A stretch of 35,230 nt of DNA from Nitrospira sp. Lineage in GTDB: Bacteria; Nitrospirota; Thermodesulfovibrionia; UBA6902. Positions 16,087 through 25,563 of this stretch are shown piece after piece. The DNA lies in assembly GCA_016784355.1 (NCBI GenBank), contig JADHUV010000026.1, positions 1-35,230 on the forward strand. Direction: 5' to 3'. Under the pieces are notes generated by a model, which worked only from the letters and a program-made list of their open reading frames with translations, did no database searches and was not told where the DNA came from. The position numbers were made by a program, and so were the translations under genes. Each line of letters opens with the position of its first letter. Positions within the stretch are counted from its first letter, which is position 1.

Positions 16087-16104
16087 ACTAGCTTTATAAT
16101 ACTG

Positions 16105-16147
16105 AAAGGGCAGCTATCCTGTAATCGGGGTAGCTGCCCTTTTTTTA
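16105..16147 (+). terminator. rho-independent terminator after the OmpA-type gene
   Basis: AGGGCAGCTA (16107-16116) pairs with TAGCTGCCCT (16131-16140), followed by a run of seven T. The stem is GC-rich and the loop short, so it is strong. The remaining gap up to 16323 shows no gene or clear signal. Confidence 0.9.
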
Positions 16148-16323
16148 TATTCTATGCATCTATATATAGTTAATCTGTCAGCAAGGTTTAGCGTAATCAT
16201 GCTGGGGGGCAAACTGTGATAAATAGTATCTTCCGATCAAGAGTCTGTCTCATAATAAAAGTCATGATTGAACTGTTTATTAAGCTTCTTATCGGCAGGC
16301 TTGATTCAGAATCTAGTTCTTTC

Positions 16324-17085
16324 TTAAGGCAGCATCCTCTTTTTTAGCAACTTAAAGGGGAGGGGGCTTAGAATAATAGCCACCGTAATTAGCCATATTA
16401 TATCGTTCATGACAGTATTCAGACTGCCCATAGACAATGAACGTACTATATTGACCAAATGATATAGGGGAGTGAAAAAGGCAATCTTTTGTACTACAGT
16501 CGGCAGGGTATCAACAGGGAAGAAAATCCCGGAAAAAAGAAAACTGGGCGTTATGACAAGGGTAAAGAAGAAACTGAAGGAATCGATGCCCGGGACAGTA
16601 GCCGCCGCTATAACAGCAATCTCAGCAAAAATAATTCCGCTTATCAGCAGCACTGGAATAGCCAGAATAATCAGTGGTGAGTCTACTAGTCCAAAGAGTG
16701 AAATAACAATAATTATAACGGTTCCGTAAAATACACTCTTGGTCGCACCCCACAGGAGTTCCCCCGCGATAAGATCATTGATATTGATTGGAGTCGTCAG
16801 GATTGCATCAAAAGTTTTTTGAAAGGTCATCCTTATATAGGTGCCGTAGCTGCACTCCGAAGACGTCGCAAACATGGAGGAAGATGCAATAAGTCCAGGT
16901 GCTATGAAATTAATATAAGGCATACCGTTCACCTCTTTAACAAGGCCGCCCACTCCCAGTCCCATTGCAATGAGGTACAGAACCGGCTCTATAAAATTAA
17001 AGGCTATGCTGGACTTGTACAGTTTGGTAAACACCATGAAATGTCTTTGCCATACTCTGAAGGCCCTCTTGATATTGAATTTCAT
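16324..17085 (-). CDS. ABC-2 type transporter permease
   Basis: A 253-residue membrane protein with about six transmembrane segments, of the ABC-2 type exporter family (NodJ/DrrB-like). The family signature near residue 190-200 includes a hydrophobic run with FLFSGIFFPVDTLP, and the loop PGLIASSSMFATSSECSYGTYIRM near residue 67 is typical. It is the second gene of a pair; its start overlaps the ATPase stop by ATGA. The substrate is not evident; lipid-linked glycan, polysaccharide and drug exporters share this architecture. It lies at the end of the long minus-strand run that starts with the two-domain kinase/nucleotidyltransferase gene, though a 105-nt gap after fxsA makes membership in that operon unsure. 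Confidence 0.88.
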   Translation of the reverse strand: MKFNIKRAFRVWQRHFMVFTKLYKSSIAFNFIEPVLYLIAMGLGVGGLVKEVNGMPYINFIAPGLIASSSMFATSSECSYGTYIRMTFQKTFDAILTTPININDLIAGELLWGATKSVFYGTVIIIVISLFGLVDSPLIILAIPVLLISGIIFAEIAVIAAATVPGIDSFSFFFTLVITPSFLFSGIFFPVDTLPTVVQKIAFFTPLYHLVNIVRSLSMGSLNTVMNDIIWLITVAIILSPLPFKLLKKRMLP

Positions 17086-17834
17086 CCCTTAAGCCCTCTG
17101 CCGGTTAATGTCATGTAAACATGCTCAAGATTTCCATTATGCACATTCATCAGGGAACTCGGCGAATCGATTGATATGATTTTTCCCGAGTCCATGATCG
17201 CGACACGGTCGCATAAATTTTCAGCTTCCTCCATGTAGTGCGTAGTCAGTATCAGTGTCATCCCCTGAGACTTAAGCTCTGCAAGTCGAGTCCATACATC
17301 TCTCCTGCTGTGAGGATCCAAACCTGTGGTCGGTTCATCAAGAATCAAAATCTCAGGGTTGTTTATAAGAGCGCGGGCCAGCAAGAGTCTTCGCTTCATG
17401 CCGCCGGAAAGATTCTGGATGTTTACGTCTTTTTTCTCCTGGAGTTCAACAAAACTAAGGAGATCCCGTGCACGCTCAATGGAGATGCTTTTAGGTATAT
17501 CGAAGTATCTTGCATAGACAATTAAATTTTCGATTACCGAAAGATCCGGATCCAGATTGCTGTCCTGGGGCATGACCCCCATACGGGACTTAATCAGGCT
17601 TGCTGATTTGGTGACATCCATCTCAAAGATATTTAGTGTGCCTGAAGTAGGCGGCATGTAGCAGTATATCATACTCATTACAGTTGTCTTGCCAGCACCG
17701 TTCGGACCAAGAAAACCATAAAACTCGCCTCGTTCTATAGCATAGCTTACGTTATTAACAGCTCGAACCTCTTTGTAATCTTTCGTAATATTATTTGCAG
17801 TAATGATATTCATGAGGGACATATAACACTGCAT
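17082..17834 (-). CDS. ABC-2 type transporter ATP-binding protein
   Basis: A 250-residue ATPase partner of the permease encoded just downstream. Walker A is GPNGAGKTT near residue 43, the Q-loop follows (GVMPQDSNLDPDLSVIENL), the signature is LSGGMKRRLLLARAL near residue 143, Walker B is ILDEPTTGLDPHSRRDVW and the H-loop lies in TTHYMEEAENLCDRVA. The order NodI-NodJ and the sequence LDPDLSVIENL suit the NodI-like exporter ATPases. Start at ATG 17834, with AGGA about 8 nt upstream; in-frame Met residues at 5 and 8 are alternatives. No regulator is visible nearby. Confidence 0.9.
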   Translation of the reverse strand: MQCYMSLMNIITANNITKDYKEVRAVNNVSYAIERGEFYGFLGPNGAGKTTVMSMIYCYMPPTSGTLNIFEMDVTKSASLIKSRMGVMPQDSNLDPDLSVIENLIVYARYFDIPKSISIERARDLLSFVELQEKKDVNIQNLSGGMKRRLLLARALINNPEILILDEPTTGLDPHSRRDVWTRLAELKSQGMTLILTTHYMEEAENLCDRVAIMDSGKIISIDSPSSLMNVHNGNLEHVYMTLTGRGLKG

Positions 17835-17939
17835 TTGAAATATCCTGAATATTAATGACGTTAGTATTCAGAATTATTAGAGGCTAATAATTATCTTATT
17901 ATTTAGAAGCCTGAGATCAATAAACAGTCATACACGAAA

Positions 17940-18326
17940 TTATTTAATAGTAATTTCATTTGAATTTATTTTCTTTTCTATGTAATCTTTGCCAAATTTT
18001 TTTATGAACTTTCTGGGTACAGGAAATACCATTAGAAATCCAATGATATCAGTAAAAAATCCAGGAGTCAGTAGAAGTGCCCCTGCTACCAGTATCATTG
18101 CCCCGTCTATAAGTTCTTCTGCAGGAAAGATACCATTATTCATGTCTCTCTGAAGTCGTGAAAGTACATAAAGTCCCTCGGACCTTACCATTGAAGCGCC
18201 AATCATGGCGGTAACAATAACGACAATTACAGTTGGGAGCACTCCGATATATGAGCCGATCTCTATTAGTATTGCAAGTTCAATTACCGGAATAACTGCA
18301 AATAAAAAAAATAGTTTAAATAGCAT
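17940..18326 (-). CDS. fxsA: FxsA family cytoplasmic membrane protein
   Basis: A 128-residue protein with three to four transmembrane segments. PVIELAILIEIGSYIG at the N terminus and LLLTPGFFTDIIGFLMVFPVPR near residue 85 are hallmarks of FxsA (suppressor of F exclusion of phage T7 in E. coli). The role outside that phenotype is unknown. It starts 4 nt after the stop of the inositol monophosphatase-family gene, in the same strand and probably the same operon. Confidence 0.88.
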   Translation of the reverse strand: MLFKLFFLFAVIPVIELAILIEIGSYIGVLPTVIVVIVTAMIGASMVRSEGLYVLSRLQRDMNNGIFPAEELIDGAMILVAGALLLTPGFFTDIIGFLMVFPVPRKFIKKFGKDYIEKKINSNEITIK

Positions 18327-18330
18327 ATGG

Positions 18331-19143
18331 TTACCTGTCTATAATGCCGGAAAATACAGACCGGACTTCATTAAGGATTTCAATCTGGATGGAAGGTGCA
18401 GCTGCTACTATATTACAGGTTGTCAGATAATCTGTTGCTCCTGAAAAATCTGTTATTATACCGCCTGCTTCCTGCACCAGAATACTTCCGGCAGCTATGT
18501 CCCAGGGTTTTAGTCCAAGTTCGAAAAAGCCGTCCAGTCGACCGCAGGCCAGATGTGCAAGATCCAAAGCTGCAGACCCTGCCCTGCGCAGGTCGCTTAC
18601 CCTGGTAATTATTTTTTTGAAAAGAATGAGGTAGTTATCAAGATGTTCTTTATTCTTAAACGGGAATCCAGTGGCTATAAGGCATTCATTCATAATGGTT
18701 GCCTTAGATACGCTAATACTTCTACCATTTAAAAAAGCGCCACGATTTTTTTCAGCGGTAAAAATTTCATTTCTCAATGGGTCATAAACTAGTCCCAGTA
18801 TAATCTGGCCTTCATATTCAAGGGCGATCGATACTGAAAACATCGGGTATTGATGAATGTAATTAGTCGTCCCGTCCAGGGGATCAATAATCCAGCGGTA
18901 ATGATCTTTACTTTCTTCGCGCAGGGTTTCTTCAGCAAGAATCTTATGATCAGGGAAAGATTTTTTGATCGTATTAATTATGAGATCTTCGGCTTCCCTG
19001 TCCACACGTGTCACAAAGTCAGATGCCTGTTTTATGTCTATATCATCTCTGGAGATATGACCAAGGTTGCGAAGGATACAATCGCCGGCAAGTAATGCCG
19101 CTCGTAAGGCCGTACCGAGAAACTCACTTCTTTCATTAGCCAT
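18331..19143 (-). CDS. suhB: inositol monophosphatase family protein
   Basis: A 270-residue Mg-dependent phosphatase of the SuhB/inositol monophosphatase family. The metal site is built from Glu-Glu in ILAEETLREES (near residue 70), DPLDGTTNYIH (near residue 87) and WDIAAGSILVQEAGG (near residue 215). Real substrates can be inositol 1-phosphate or other sugar phosphates, and the gene neighbours (a sugar kinase/nucleotidyltransferase fusion) make a sugar phosphate likely. Start placed at ATG 19143, which overlaps the methyltransferase stop by 8 nt. A longer TTG start is possible but less likely because poly-G precedes ATG as the ribosome site. Confidence 0.9.
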   Translation of the reverse strand: MANERSEFLGTALRAALLAGDCILRNLGHISRDDIDIKQASDFVTRVDREAEDLIINTIKKSFPDHKILAEETLREESKDHYRWIIDPLDGTTNYIHQYPMFSVSIALEYEGQIILGLVYDPLRNEIFTAEKNRGAFLNGRSISVSKATIMNECLIATGFPFKNKEHLDNYLILFKKIITRVSDLRRAGSAALDLAHLACGRLDGFFELGLKPWDIAAGSILVQEAGGIITDFSGATDYLTTCNIVAAAPSIQIEILNEVRSVFSGIIDR

Positions 19144-19813
19144 TAAACACCCCCCCAACTAAGAGGTGGCGATCGCTTATATTTTCAACCCTGAGATAAC
19201 CGAGTCCGCAACTGTGCAGTTGAGTAGATACCTCATCCAGTGTATATGCGGCAAGTAGTGAGTTATGGAAATCCTCCTGAAGTATTGCCGGCGCATCCGC
19301 AGCATACTTGTTAACATATTCAAGCACCTTATCTTCATTGGCCGGGCGCATCAGGTCCATGATGAGGATGGGTGCTCCATCTCTGGCTGTTTCATTTATA
19401 GTCTGCCACATTTTCTCTGGCGTATTCATATGATGAAGAAGACTGTTTGATATGACAGCATCATATTTTTTTTGTGAAAGTTCGGGGTCCGGGATATAAG
19501 ATTTCCTCAATTTAATGCGTGAAGACATTTTATGCCTGGAAATCTCTCGTGATGCAATTATAAGCATTGCGTCTGAGCCGTCAATACCTGTAATATGAAC
19601 CTCTGGTAGAGATCTTGCAAAGCGCATTATCACATCTCCTGTGCCGCAGCCCATATCAAGTATATTCCCTGTTGTAAATTTAGAAAATTTATCTATGAAA
19701 TGTGAGACAAAGGCATTATGAGGGCCTGAAAAATCAGCAGCAGCGTAGGCCTCTGCCTGCTCAGTAGTATCCATGAGATCTGGTTCTTGTATACGTTTTA
19801 TATTAGAAATCAT
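19136..19813 (-). CDS. SAM-dependent methyltransferase
   Basis: A 225-residue class I methyltransferase. Motif I is NILDMGCGTGD near residue 53, the SAM-binding acidic loop is HITGIDGSDAM near residue 76, and motif IV is YDAVISNSLLHHM near residue 115. The rest carries the usual alternate beta strands. Substrate unknown. It is in a compact run with DUF362 and the kinase/nucleotidyltransferase fusion, so modification of a lipid or glycan product of the same cluster is possible. GAAGGGG lies upstream of its ATG. Confidence 0.88.
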   Translation of the reverse strand: MISNIKRIQEPDLMDTTEQAEAYAAADFSGPHNAFVSHFIDKFSKFTTGNILDMGCGTGDVIMRFARSLPEVHITGIDGSDAMLIIASREISRHKMSSRIKLRKSYIPDPELSQKKYDAVISNSLLHHMNTPEKMWQTINETARDGAPILIMDLMRPANEDKVLEYVNKYAADAPAILQEDFHNSLLAAYTLDEVSTQLHSCGLGYLRVENISDRHLLVGGVFNG

Positions 19814-19848
19814 TTAATAGCCCCTTCCCAAGGGACTTATCTGCCTTT

Positions 19849-20898
19849 TCAGCCGCATCTCTTTTTTTCATGCCACTGGCTCTGAATATCATAAGTGCCA
19901 TGGCGCAGAAAGGTTCTTTTTAAGGTATTAAGATCATCCCCTGCGAGTGTATCCAATGTGTATTGTCCCATTTTTTCTTCATTTTGTAAATAATAAAGGT
20001 ATCCCACTTGTTCCGGCTGCAAGCCAATCAGACGTGCAGCAGCACCATCGGCCATTACCGGATCGGAAGACGCAATGGCAACTTTCATATCCACTGCAGT
20101 GCCGTCAACCGGACCATCACCTTCCATACATACAAAGCCGTCCAGTACCACAAGATCCGGCCATGTTCTTTTTGCAATCTCCACGATATTACGGTGAATC
20201 ATCTTTACACTGCGGCGATAGGTCGGATATTGCCGAAAGAGAAAGTTTATAAGCCAGTTAGGCAGCTTTCTCCGGGCCTTCGACACCGTGCCGGGCGGGA
20301 GTCTGTCAAGCAGTGTTTTAGGCGCATCTACCTCAACGCCGCCCTTCATACCATGGATCATTGCCATATCCTGTCTGAGCACCAGACCGGCCATGTTTTT
20401 GATGCCGAAGGTGGCAACTGCGAAATTGTGAGTCTTGGGTATGGCAAGGGATATTTTGTAATCAAAATCATTAGCGCGCTTCGTAATCCTGAGATGAGTA
20501 TCTCCTACGACCGAATGAATTGGACTATCCATGACCTCGGTGTCATTATCAAAATCAGTGAGCGTGACATTGGAATACTTTTTTTCAAGGCGATAATAAT
20601 CATAATCCTCGAATATTTTTGTCGTAGGCATTCCGCGATAAAATGCTGACGCTGAACTTTCGCCAACTGTTATAGATGTATCTGGTGCGAGTTGCCGTAT
20701 GAATTCTATAACTGCTTCAATAGCCTCAACATGAGTATTGGCAAAGTCGGGTTTGATTGCTACCAGGTTAGGTTTGATCAGGATATTTTTTGCTGTTTTA
20801 ATCTTTTCAAGATCATCACTGATAAGCTCAAGACATTTTTTAATATTGTCCTTGCGATTATCGCCTTTTATTACTGCCAGTTTTTTTAATGAATTCAT
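19849..20898 (-). CDS. DUF362 domain protein
   Basis: A 349-residue protein of the DUF362 family. Family marks are ILIKPNLVAIKPDFANTHVEAI near residue 40, the conserved SITVGESSAS near residue 95, KISLAIPKTHNFAVATFGIKNMAG near residue 148, HRNIVEIAKRTWPDLVVLDGFVCMEGDGPVDG near residue 235, and the ASSDPVMADGAAARLIGL helix. No CxxC-type ferredoxin domain is present, unlike many longer members. The function of the family is not established. It is 12 nt after the fusion gene, with GGAGATAAAG as ribosome site, so they are probably co-transcribed. Confidence 0.87.
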   Translation of the reverse strand: MNSLKKLAVIKGDNRKDNIKKCLELISDDLEKIKTAKNILIKPNLVAIKPDFANTHVEAIEAVIEFIRQLAPDTSITVGESSASAFYRGMPTTKIFEDYDYYRLEKKYSNVTLTDFDNDTEVMDSPIHSVVGDTHLRITKRANDFDYKISLAIPKTHNFAVATFGIKNMAGLVLRQDMAMIHGMKGGVEVDAPKTLLDRLPPGTVSKARRKLPNWLINFLFRQYPTYRRSVKMIHRNIVEIAKRTWPDLVVLDGFVCMEGDGPVDGTAVDMKVAIASSDPVMADGAAARLIGLQPEQVGYLYYLQNEEKMGQYTLDTLAGDDLNTLKRTFLRHGTYDIQSQWHEKKRCG

Positions 20899-20910
20899 CT
20901 TTATCTCCAG

Positions 20911-23900
20911 TTAAAATGCGCAGATATTTTTGATATATTCGAGCGATCCGTCATTGACCCAGTTATCCAGCAGCGCCGGTTCCTTTAGCTGTTGCCCTCG
21001 ATATCTTGAGACTGCACAGTAAGATGTATTCAGGTCTATAAGTCCGGACATATCGCCCCACAATTTTTCAAATTGAGCGACAGGATAAATATCCTCCTGC
21101 CCGCGGCCCCAGACCTGCTTAACATTTTTTATGGCTACATATGTAGGAATTTTCTTTTCTATTGCAAGCAGTGCGACTGAGATTGCATCCATACTTTCCG
21201 GCTCATCAAGGGAACGGAGTATAGTATTGCGATTCAGGCCGAGGTACTTCAGCAGGTCATCGATCGTTATCCAGTTGCTCAGAGTATTGTAATAGCTAAG
21301 CGCGTACTCATCTTCCTCACGGGGCAGGGCGACTCCCTCTACAAGACGCAAGTGCCCGTTTACCCAGGCCAGTCCGCCGCCGGCATCTTCTATTCTCCTG
21401 GGTGTTACCTCAAAAGAGATGCAGGAACCGCTGTTTATATGACGGCCGAGTATCTCAGGATCAAGTCCCGCCCCCATGGTATCGATATTATGGCAAAACA
21501 GATATTTTAGACCTGGATTGTCTTTGATCATTTGTGCGAGCGTTCCATTTTTAAGCATATTCGGCACCTCATACCAGTGCCCCGGCGGATTGAATCGCAG
21601 CAGTGGTGTATTCTCGCCGTAATCATTACCTTCCCCCCGGACTTTGCACCAGTCAATCAGGGCATTGTGAGCACTGTCAAGAACCTTCTGTACATTGCTG
21701 TCCATTTTCTGCTGCAGTTGCTCTTCCCAATGAAATCTAAGGTCCCGCTCCATCGGATATACCCTGTGGGCAATGGACCTGCCTGGAGAGAGATATATCC
21801 GGTCATCACTTTCAAAATATGCGAATTGCTCCATGTAATTTTCAATGGCCTGATGCGTCAGGTAGCTGGTCGTAAATGCATGTTGTACCCTGTGACCATA
21901 CTGTTTGCCTGACATATTGCTTTTTGCAAGATGTATCTCTATAAAGGTACGGTAGCGTCCCTCAATGTTTACAAATGGATTAATTGATTTCACAACAGCG
22001 GAACCTTGTGACCAGCGGCTCCCCATACCTCCTGCAAAGCTTACTATCGCAGCTTCATTATTGTTCAGTGCAGCCAATCCTGTCTTGGCTGCGTTTTTGT
22101 CGGGTGAGGCCGAGAGTTCATCTTTACTTACATCCTGGATTACCGTAGATATCGGCAGGCGGTTTCTGGCGAGTCCTATCTCCCCTGACTTCAGCATCGC
22201 TTTTATGTGCTCATGCGAGTTGCTGTCAAAGCCGTAGGTGTTTTTAATATCCTGATCTTTCATGCTCTGGGCCGGCGATGAAGATTCGTCTATTGAGTTG
22301 AAGACTGATTCACAAGAGAGTATCAAGGCATTTTCACCTTTTAGCACACTGGCGGATATCCCCGCATGATTGATCTGAAAGTCATAAACAACAGGATCAA
22401 TAATAAAAGGAAAGGAAGAGTTATACATATTCTTTAACTCCAGCATTATTTCCCCAATCCTGCGTTTAAATACATCCTTCATATCAGGGGCTACAATAAA
22501 AGCCATTCCTCCGCCGGACATTCCACCGAGCATTAAAAAGCCCCAGTAGTGCCTGCCGAATTCCTGCTTAAGAGAATTAATAAGGGTATCGGTAAATGCA
22601 TTGTTGACCCATGGGATTATCGGCTGCACAGATTCCTGCCAGTCAAGAGAAGTCAATCTGCCGAGTTCCTTAATATCGCCAGCATAAATGGCCGCAACAA
22701 TCTGGTCAAAAAACTCAATGCCTTTTTTACGTGCCTCCCATTCTGTATCAAGCCTCAGCAGATACTTGGTCGTTACCATTTCAAGTATAGGTCCTACATC
22801 CTGTGAGATCCCTCCGTGTACAAGCACGAGTGAGTCCAGTAATTTTTGCTCAAGATCAGCCGGCAGACTATCGCGGCCCAGGATCTTATGTTCGGGCATC
22901 AGGCAGCCCCGGCTTATGCCATATTCGGGATCACCTTCAGCAGCAAGACGGCCGGTAATCAGTTTGACGCCGGGCCATAGTCCGCCTGAGTCCTGCCATC
23001 CTCCACCTGAACCTCCAAGCCATTCTCCAAGAATAGCCCTTGATGCAACAATACGTCGTTCCTGTTCGCTTAAGGTGCCGCATGCATTTTTAATCTGACC
23101 GCTGAATCTCATGAGCTGTGCTATGATCGTTGCCAGAAGGGTCGTGCTTACAGCAAGTCTTGACCCTTTAGGAATTCCATGTACATTAGTAATAATTTCT
23201 ATGCCGCCGGTCCTGCGGATAAGTTTTTGCAGTATCTCCTGCAGACTGATACCTGACATTTCAAGAGAGGGAGGGATAATACCCGAGGCAACAACACCAG
23301 CCTTTAAAAGTGAAAGGTGGTCATTGCCAAAATTAAAGAGTTCATCCAGAGTAGATATTTTTTTTGATTCCGATAGATCGATTGACCTTAGATAAATGAC
23401 AGGTTCTTCAATATATCGGCAATAGCATTCGCAGGGAGGCAGTATCTCATCTTTCGTCCCATGTATGCGAAGGTCAGCAGAGATATTGATTACCCTTGCA
23501 CCCTCCGGGAAATCCATGCCAAGAAAAAAGATATCACTCCAACCGCTGTGTGAAGGATCCAGTCTCACGGGAGCGCAGTCCATGCCAACCGGATAATTTC
23601 CAGTGTCCGGATCCGGGATCAGCATATCCTCCGGTACGGAGAAGGGGTAGCCCACAAGGCTGTGAATCCCATACATAGCAGCATTTTCAGGGCATTGACT
23701 CATGGACAGCTTTACCTGATCGAGTAAATACTGAAAGCAGAGTCTGTAATATGCATCTGCCATGGCGCTGAAAATAGTACTGTTTAAATAATTACTACCT
23801 GTATAGATAGCTATTGATTTCTCAAATTCCCTTTCCATTGAGGCCTTGACTGCAAGAAAAGGTATTGTGCCCTGAAGAGGAAAGTCTTTATTGTCAGTGA

Positions 23901-24102
23901 GATAAAATCTGTAGATTACAAACAGAAACAGGCATGCCCTTACTTTAAAGTAAAGATTGCCCGAGGATTGTCTGAATTCCTCAAGCTCAGAGGCAAGTCG
24001 CAGAAGTTCCCTGCTATCCCTACCTTTTAAGAGGGAATTAATGGAGCAGTTGCGTGTAAGATCATCCTGACTGATTATGCTTTCGATGAGTATATTAGAC
24101 AT
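20911..24102 (-). CDS. GHMP-kinase and UDPGP-type nucleotidyltransferase fusion protein
   Basis: A 1063-residue two-domain enzyme. Residues about 250-600 resemble the GHMP sugar kinase of L-fucokinase and related heptokinases: NDHLSLLKAGVVASGIIPPS near residue 257, the modified phosphate-loop IPKGSRLAVSTTLLATI near 307, SGGGWQDSGGLWPG near 367, VHGGISQDVGP near 429, and LGGMSGGGMAFIV near 527. Residues about 680-1063 resemble UDP-glucose pyrophosphorylase (UDPGP): SFAGGMGSRWSQGS near 690, LRFNPPGHWYEVPNML, FCHNIDTMGAGLDP, and EVTPRRIEDAGGGLAWVNGHL near 897. This suggests phosphorylation of a sugar followed by nucleotidyl transfer. The order (kinase N-terminal) is opposite to Bacteroides FKP. 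The GHMP loop lacks the usual GSGLGSS, so kinase activity is not certain. The first 230 residues match nothing I recognise. Confidence 0.85.
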   Translation of the reverse strand: MSNILIESIISQDDLTRNCSINSLLKGRDSRELLRLASELEEFRQSSGNLYFKVRACLFLFVIYRFYLTDNKDFPLQGTIPFLAVKASMEREFEKSIAIYTGSNYLNSTIFSAMADAYYRLCFQYLLDQVKLSMSQCPENAAMYGIHSLVGYPFSVPEDMLIPDPDTGNYPVGMDCAPVRLDPSHSGWSDIFFLGMDFPEGARVINISADLRIHGTKDEILPPCECYCRYIEEPVIYLRSIDLSESKKISTLDELFNFGNDHLSLLKAGVVASGIIPPSLEMSGISLQEILQKLIRRTGGIEIITNVHGIPKGSRLAVSTTLLATIIAQLMRFSGQIKNACGTLSEQERRIVASRAILGEWLGGSGGGWQDSGGLWPGVKLITGRLAAEGDPEYGISRGCLMPEHKILGRDSLPADLEQKLLDSLVLVHGGISQDVGPILEMVTTKYLLRLDTEWEARKKGIEFFDQIVAAIYAGDIKELGRLTSLDWQESVQPIIPWVNNAFTDTLINSLKQEFGRHYWGFLMLGGMSGGGMAFIVAPDMKDVFKRRIGEIMLELKNMYNSSFPFIIDPVVYDFQINHAGISASVLKGENALILSCESVFNSIDESSSPAQSMKDQDIKNTYGFDSNSHEHIKAMLKSGEIGLARNRLPISTVIQDVSKDELSASPDKNAAKTGLAALNNNEAAIVSFAGGMGSRWSQGSAVVKSINPFVNIEGRYRTFIEIHLAKSNMSGKQYGHRVQHAFTTSYLTHQAIENYMEQFAYFESDDRIYLSPGRSIAHRVYPMERDLRFHWEEQLQQKMDSNVQKVLDSAHNALIDWCKVRGEGNDYGENTPLLRFNPPGHWYEVPNMLKNGTLAQMIKDNPGLKYLFCHNIDTMGAGLDPEILGRHINSGSCISFEVTPRRIEDAGGGLAWVNGHLRLVEGVALPREEDEYALSYYNTLSNWITIDDLLKYLGLNRNTILRSLDEPESMDAISVALLAIEKKIPTYVAIKNVKQVWGRGQEDIYPVAQFEKLWGDMSGLIDLNTSYCAVSRYRGQQLKEPALLDNWVNDGSLEYIKNICAF

Positions 24103-24270
24103 AAAAGATTATCTATTTTAACATAAACAGGGCTATTTGAAGGGGTTATCTTTATGTTTGGATATTGCTAAGAGATTTTGAGCTGAGAACAATAAACTTA
24201 AAAGCCGGTATGAATAATAGATCAAGATACTTAGCAGACCGACAGAGGCACGATATTCAGAATAAATAGT

Positions 24271-25563
24271 TTAAGGCAGATCCTGATCAGTTTTGACGAG
24301 ATTGCGGCCTGACTGTTTGGCAAGGTAGAGCGCCTTGTCTGCACGTTCAAACGCAGAAGTATCATCATCGCCTTTTTTAAACTCACTAACTCCTACGCTT
24401 ATGGTAAGTGGTATTTCTTCGCCCATATATGAAAATTTGGATTTATCTATAAATGCCCGAATTCCTTCCCCGGCAACCCTTGCACCTTCAAGGCCTGTAT
24501 GTGGAAGAACAATAGCAAATTCCTCGCCTCCAAAACGCGCAATAAAGTCATTTGTGCGGAGGCGGTCTTTCAGGAGACTTGCCATCTTTTTTAGTGCAAT
24601 ATCACCGACCTTATGACCATGTGTATCATTGATTTTTTTGAAGAAATCTATATCGCATATCATTATACTTGCCTGGACATCATATCTTTCCAGGTTTGCA
24701 AGTGTTTCCGTTATCCTGTCATCGTAGGCCCGCCGGTTAAAAAGACCTGTCAGGGTATCACGTATGGATTCAAACTCAATGGCCTGGGATTTTTTTCGTA
24801 TTTCATCGGCTTCACGCTTGATCTCACTCATCTTACGACCCATCTGGATTAATATATCTTCAGTGTCTTTCAGGCGCGTAAGGTCTTCCTCTTTTTTGGT
24901 CTCGACCTTTCGGTTAATATTCTGGATTTTTCCCAGAAGCGCTGACTTGATATCACCTAATTCCGGCGCCACGCTGATATTTTGGCCAAGTTCATTCATG
25001 TTTGCGGTCAGGCTGTCTGCAAAGGCATTGTCATTTTCAAACTTTTCTTTATGAGAATTCATCTCTCCTGCTACATGGCTCTCTGTTTCTGCAAGGTAAG
25101 ACATGGCTTGCTGCATAAAGTCCTCGAGATCACTGTTTTTTCTGACAAGAGACTCAATGTATCTCTTTACAAAATTTATCGGAGAGTCCAGCCACTCAGT
25201 TGATCCATGCAATGCAGAATCTTTAACTATAGAGTCTTTCAAATCGCTCAGTTCATCCGTCAGGGCAGCTGGTGCGAGTTCACTGAAACGGTTCAGTACC
25301 ATATCAGATATATTGCTAAGCGACTCAAGTTCTTTGGAAGGAGAGTCCTTGGCAGTCTCCGGCGAGGCCTGCGCAGTTTTGTTCCGTAATAACCCCTTGA
25401 GGGTTCCTTTCCAGACCATTTTCTCAGCAATGGACTTACTGCTGATCTGTTTCTGATTTTCCTGAGAGAGCTCACGAAGAATTGTCAGGACCTCATCAGC
25501 TACTAAAAAGACTTTTTCCTCAAATTCTGTGTCACTCTCACTAAGCTTAACTTCCTCACTCAT
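24271..25563 (-). CDS. diguanylate cyclase with coiled-coil N-terminal region
   Basis: A 430-residue protein with a C-terminal GGDEF domain (about 262-420): DTLTGLFNRRAYDD at the start, CDIDFFKKINDTHGHKVGD as the GTP/metal site, and GGEEFAIVLP near residue 346 as active site. RTND five residues upstream of GGEEF is the RxxD inhibitory site for c-di-GMP. It should therefore be active and feedback regulated. The N-terminal two-thirds is helical and coiled-coil (about 160-262), no membrane segments, so it is cytoplasmic and probably responds to a partner. The AAAGGAG site lies upstream of the ATG. It is followed by a 168-nt gap with nothing recognisable. Confidence 0.93.
   Translation of the reverse strand: MSEEVKLSESDTEFEEKVFLVADEVLTILRELSQENQKQISSKSIAEKMVWKGTLKGLLRNKTAQASPETAKDSPSKELESLSNISDMVLNRFSELAPAALTDELSDLKDSIVKDSALHGSTEWLDSPINFVKRYIESLVRKNSDLEDFMQQAMSYLAETESHVAGEMNSHKEKFENDNAFADSLTANMNELGQNISVAPELGDIKSALLGKIQNINRKVETKKEEDLTRLKDTEDILIQMGRKMSEIKREADEIRKKSQAIEFESIRDTLTGLFNRRAYDDRITETLANLERYDVQASIMICDIDFFKKINDTHGHKVGDIALKKMASLLKDRLRTNDFIARFGGEEFAIVLPHTGLEGARVAGEGIRAFIDKSKFSYMGEEIPLTISVGVSEFKKGDDDTSAFERADKALYLAKQSGRNLVKTDQDLP

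Noticed and set aside
20008..20649. 213-codon plus-strand frame
   Set aside because: It is antisense to the DUF362 gene, whose own frame has clear family motifs.
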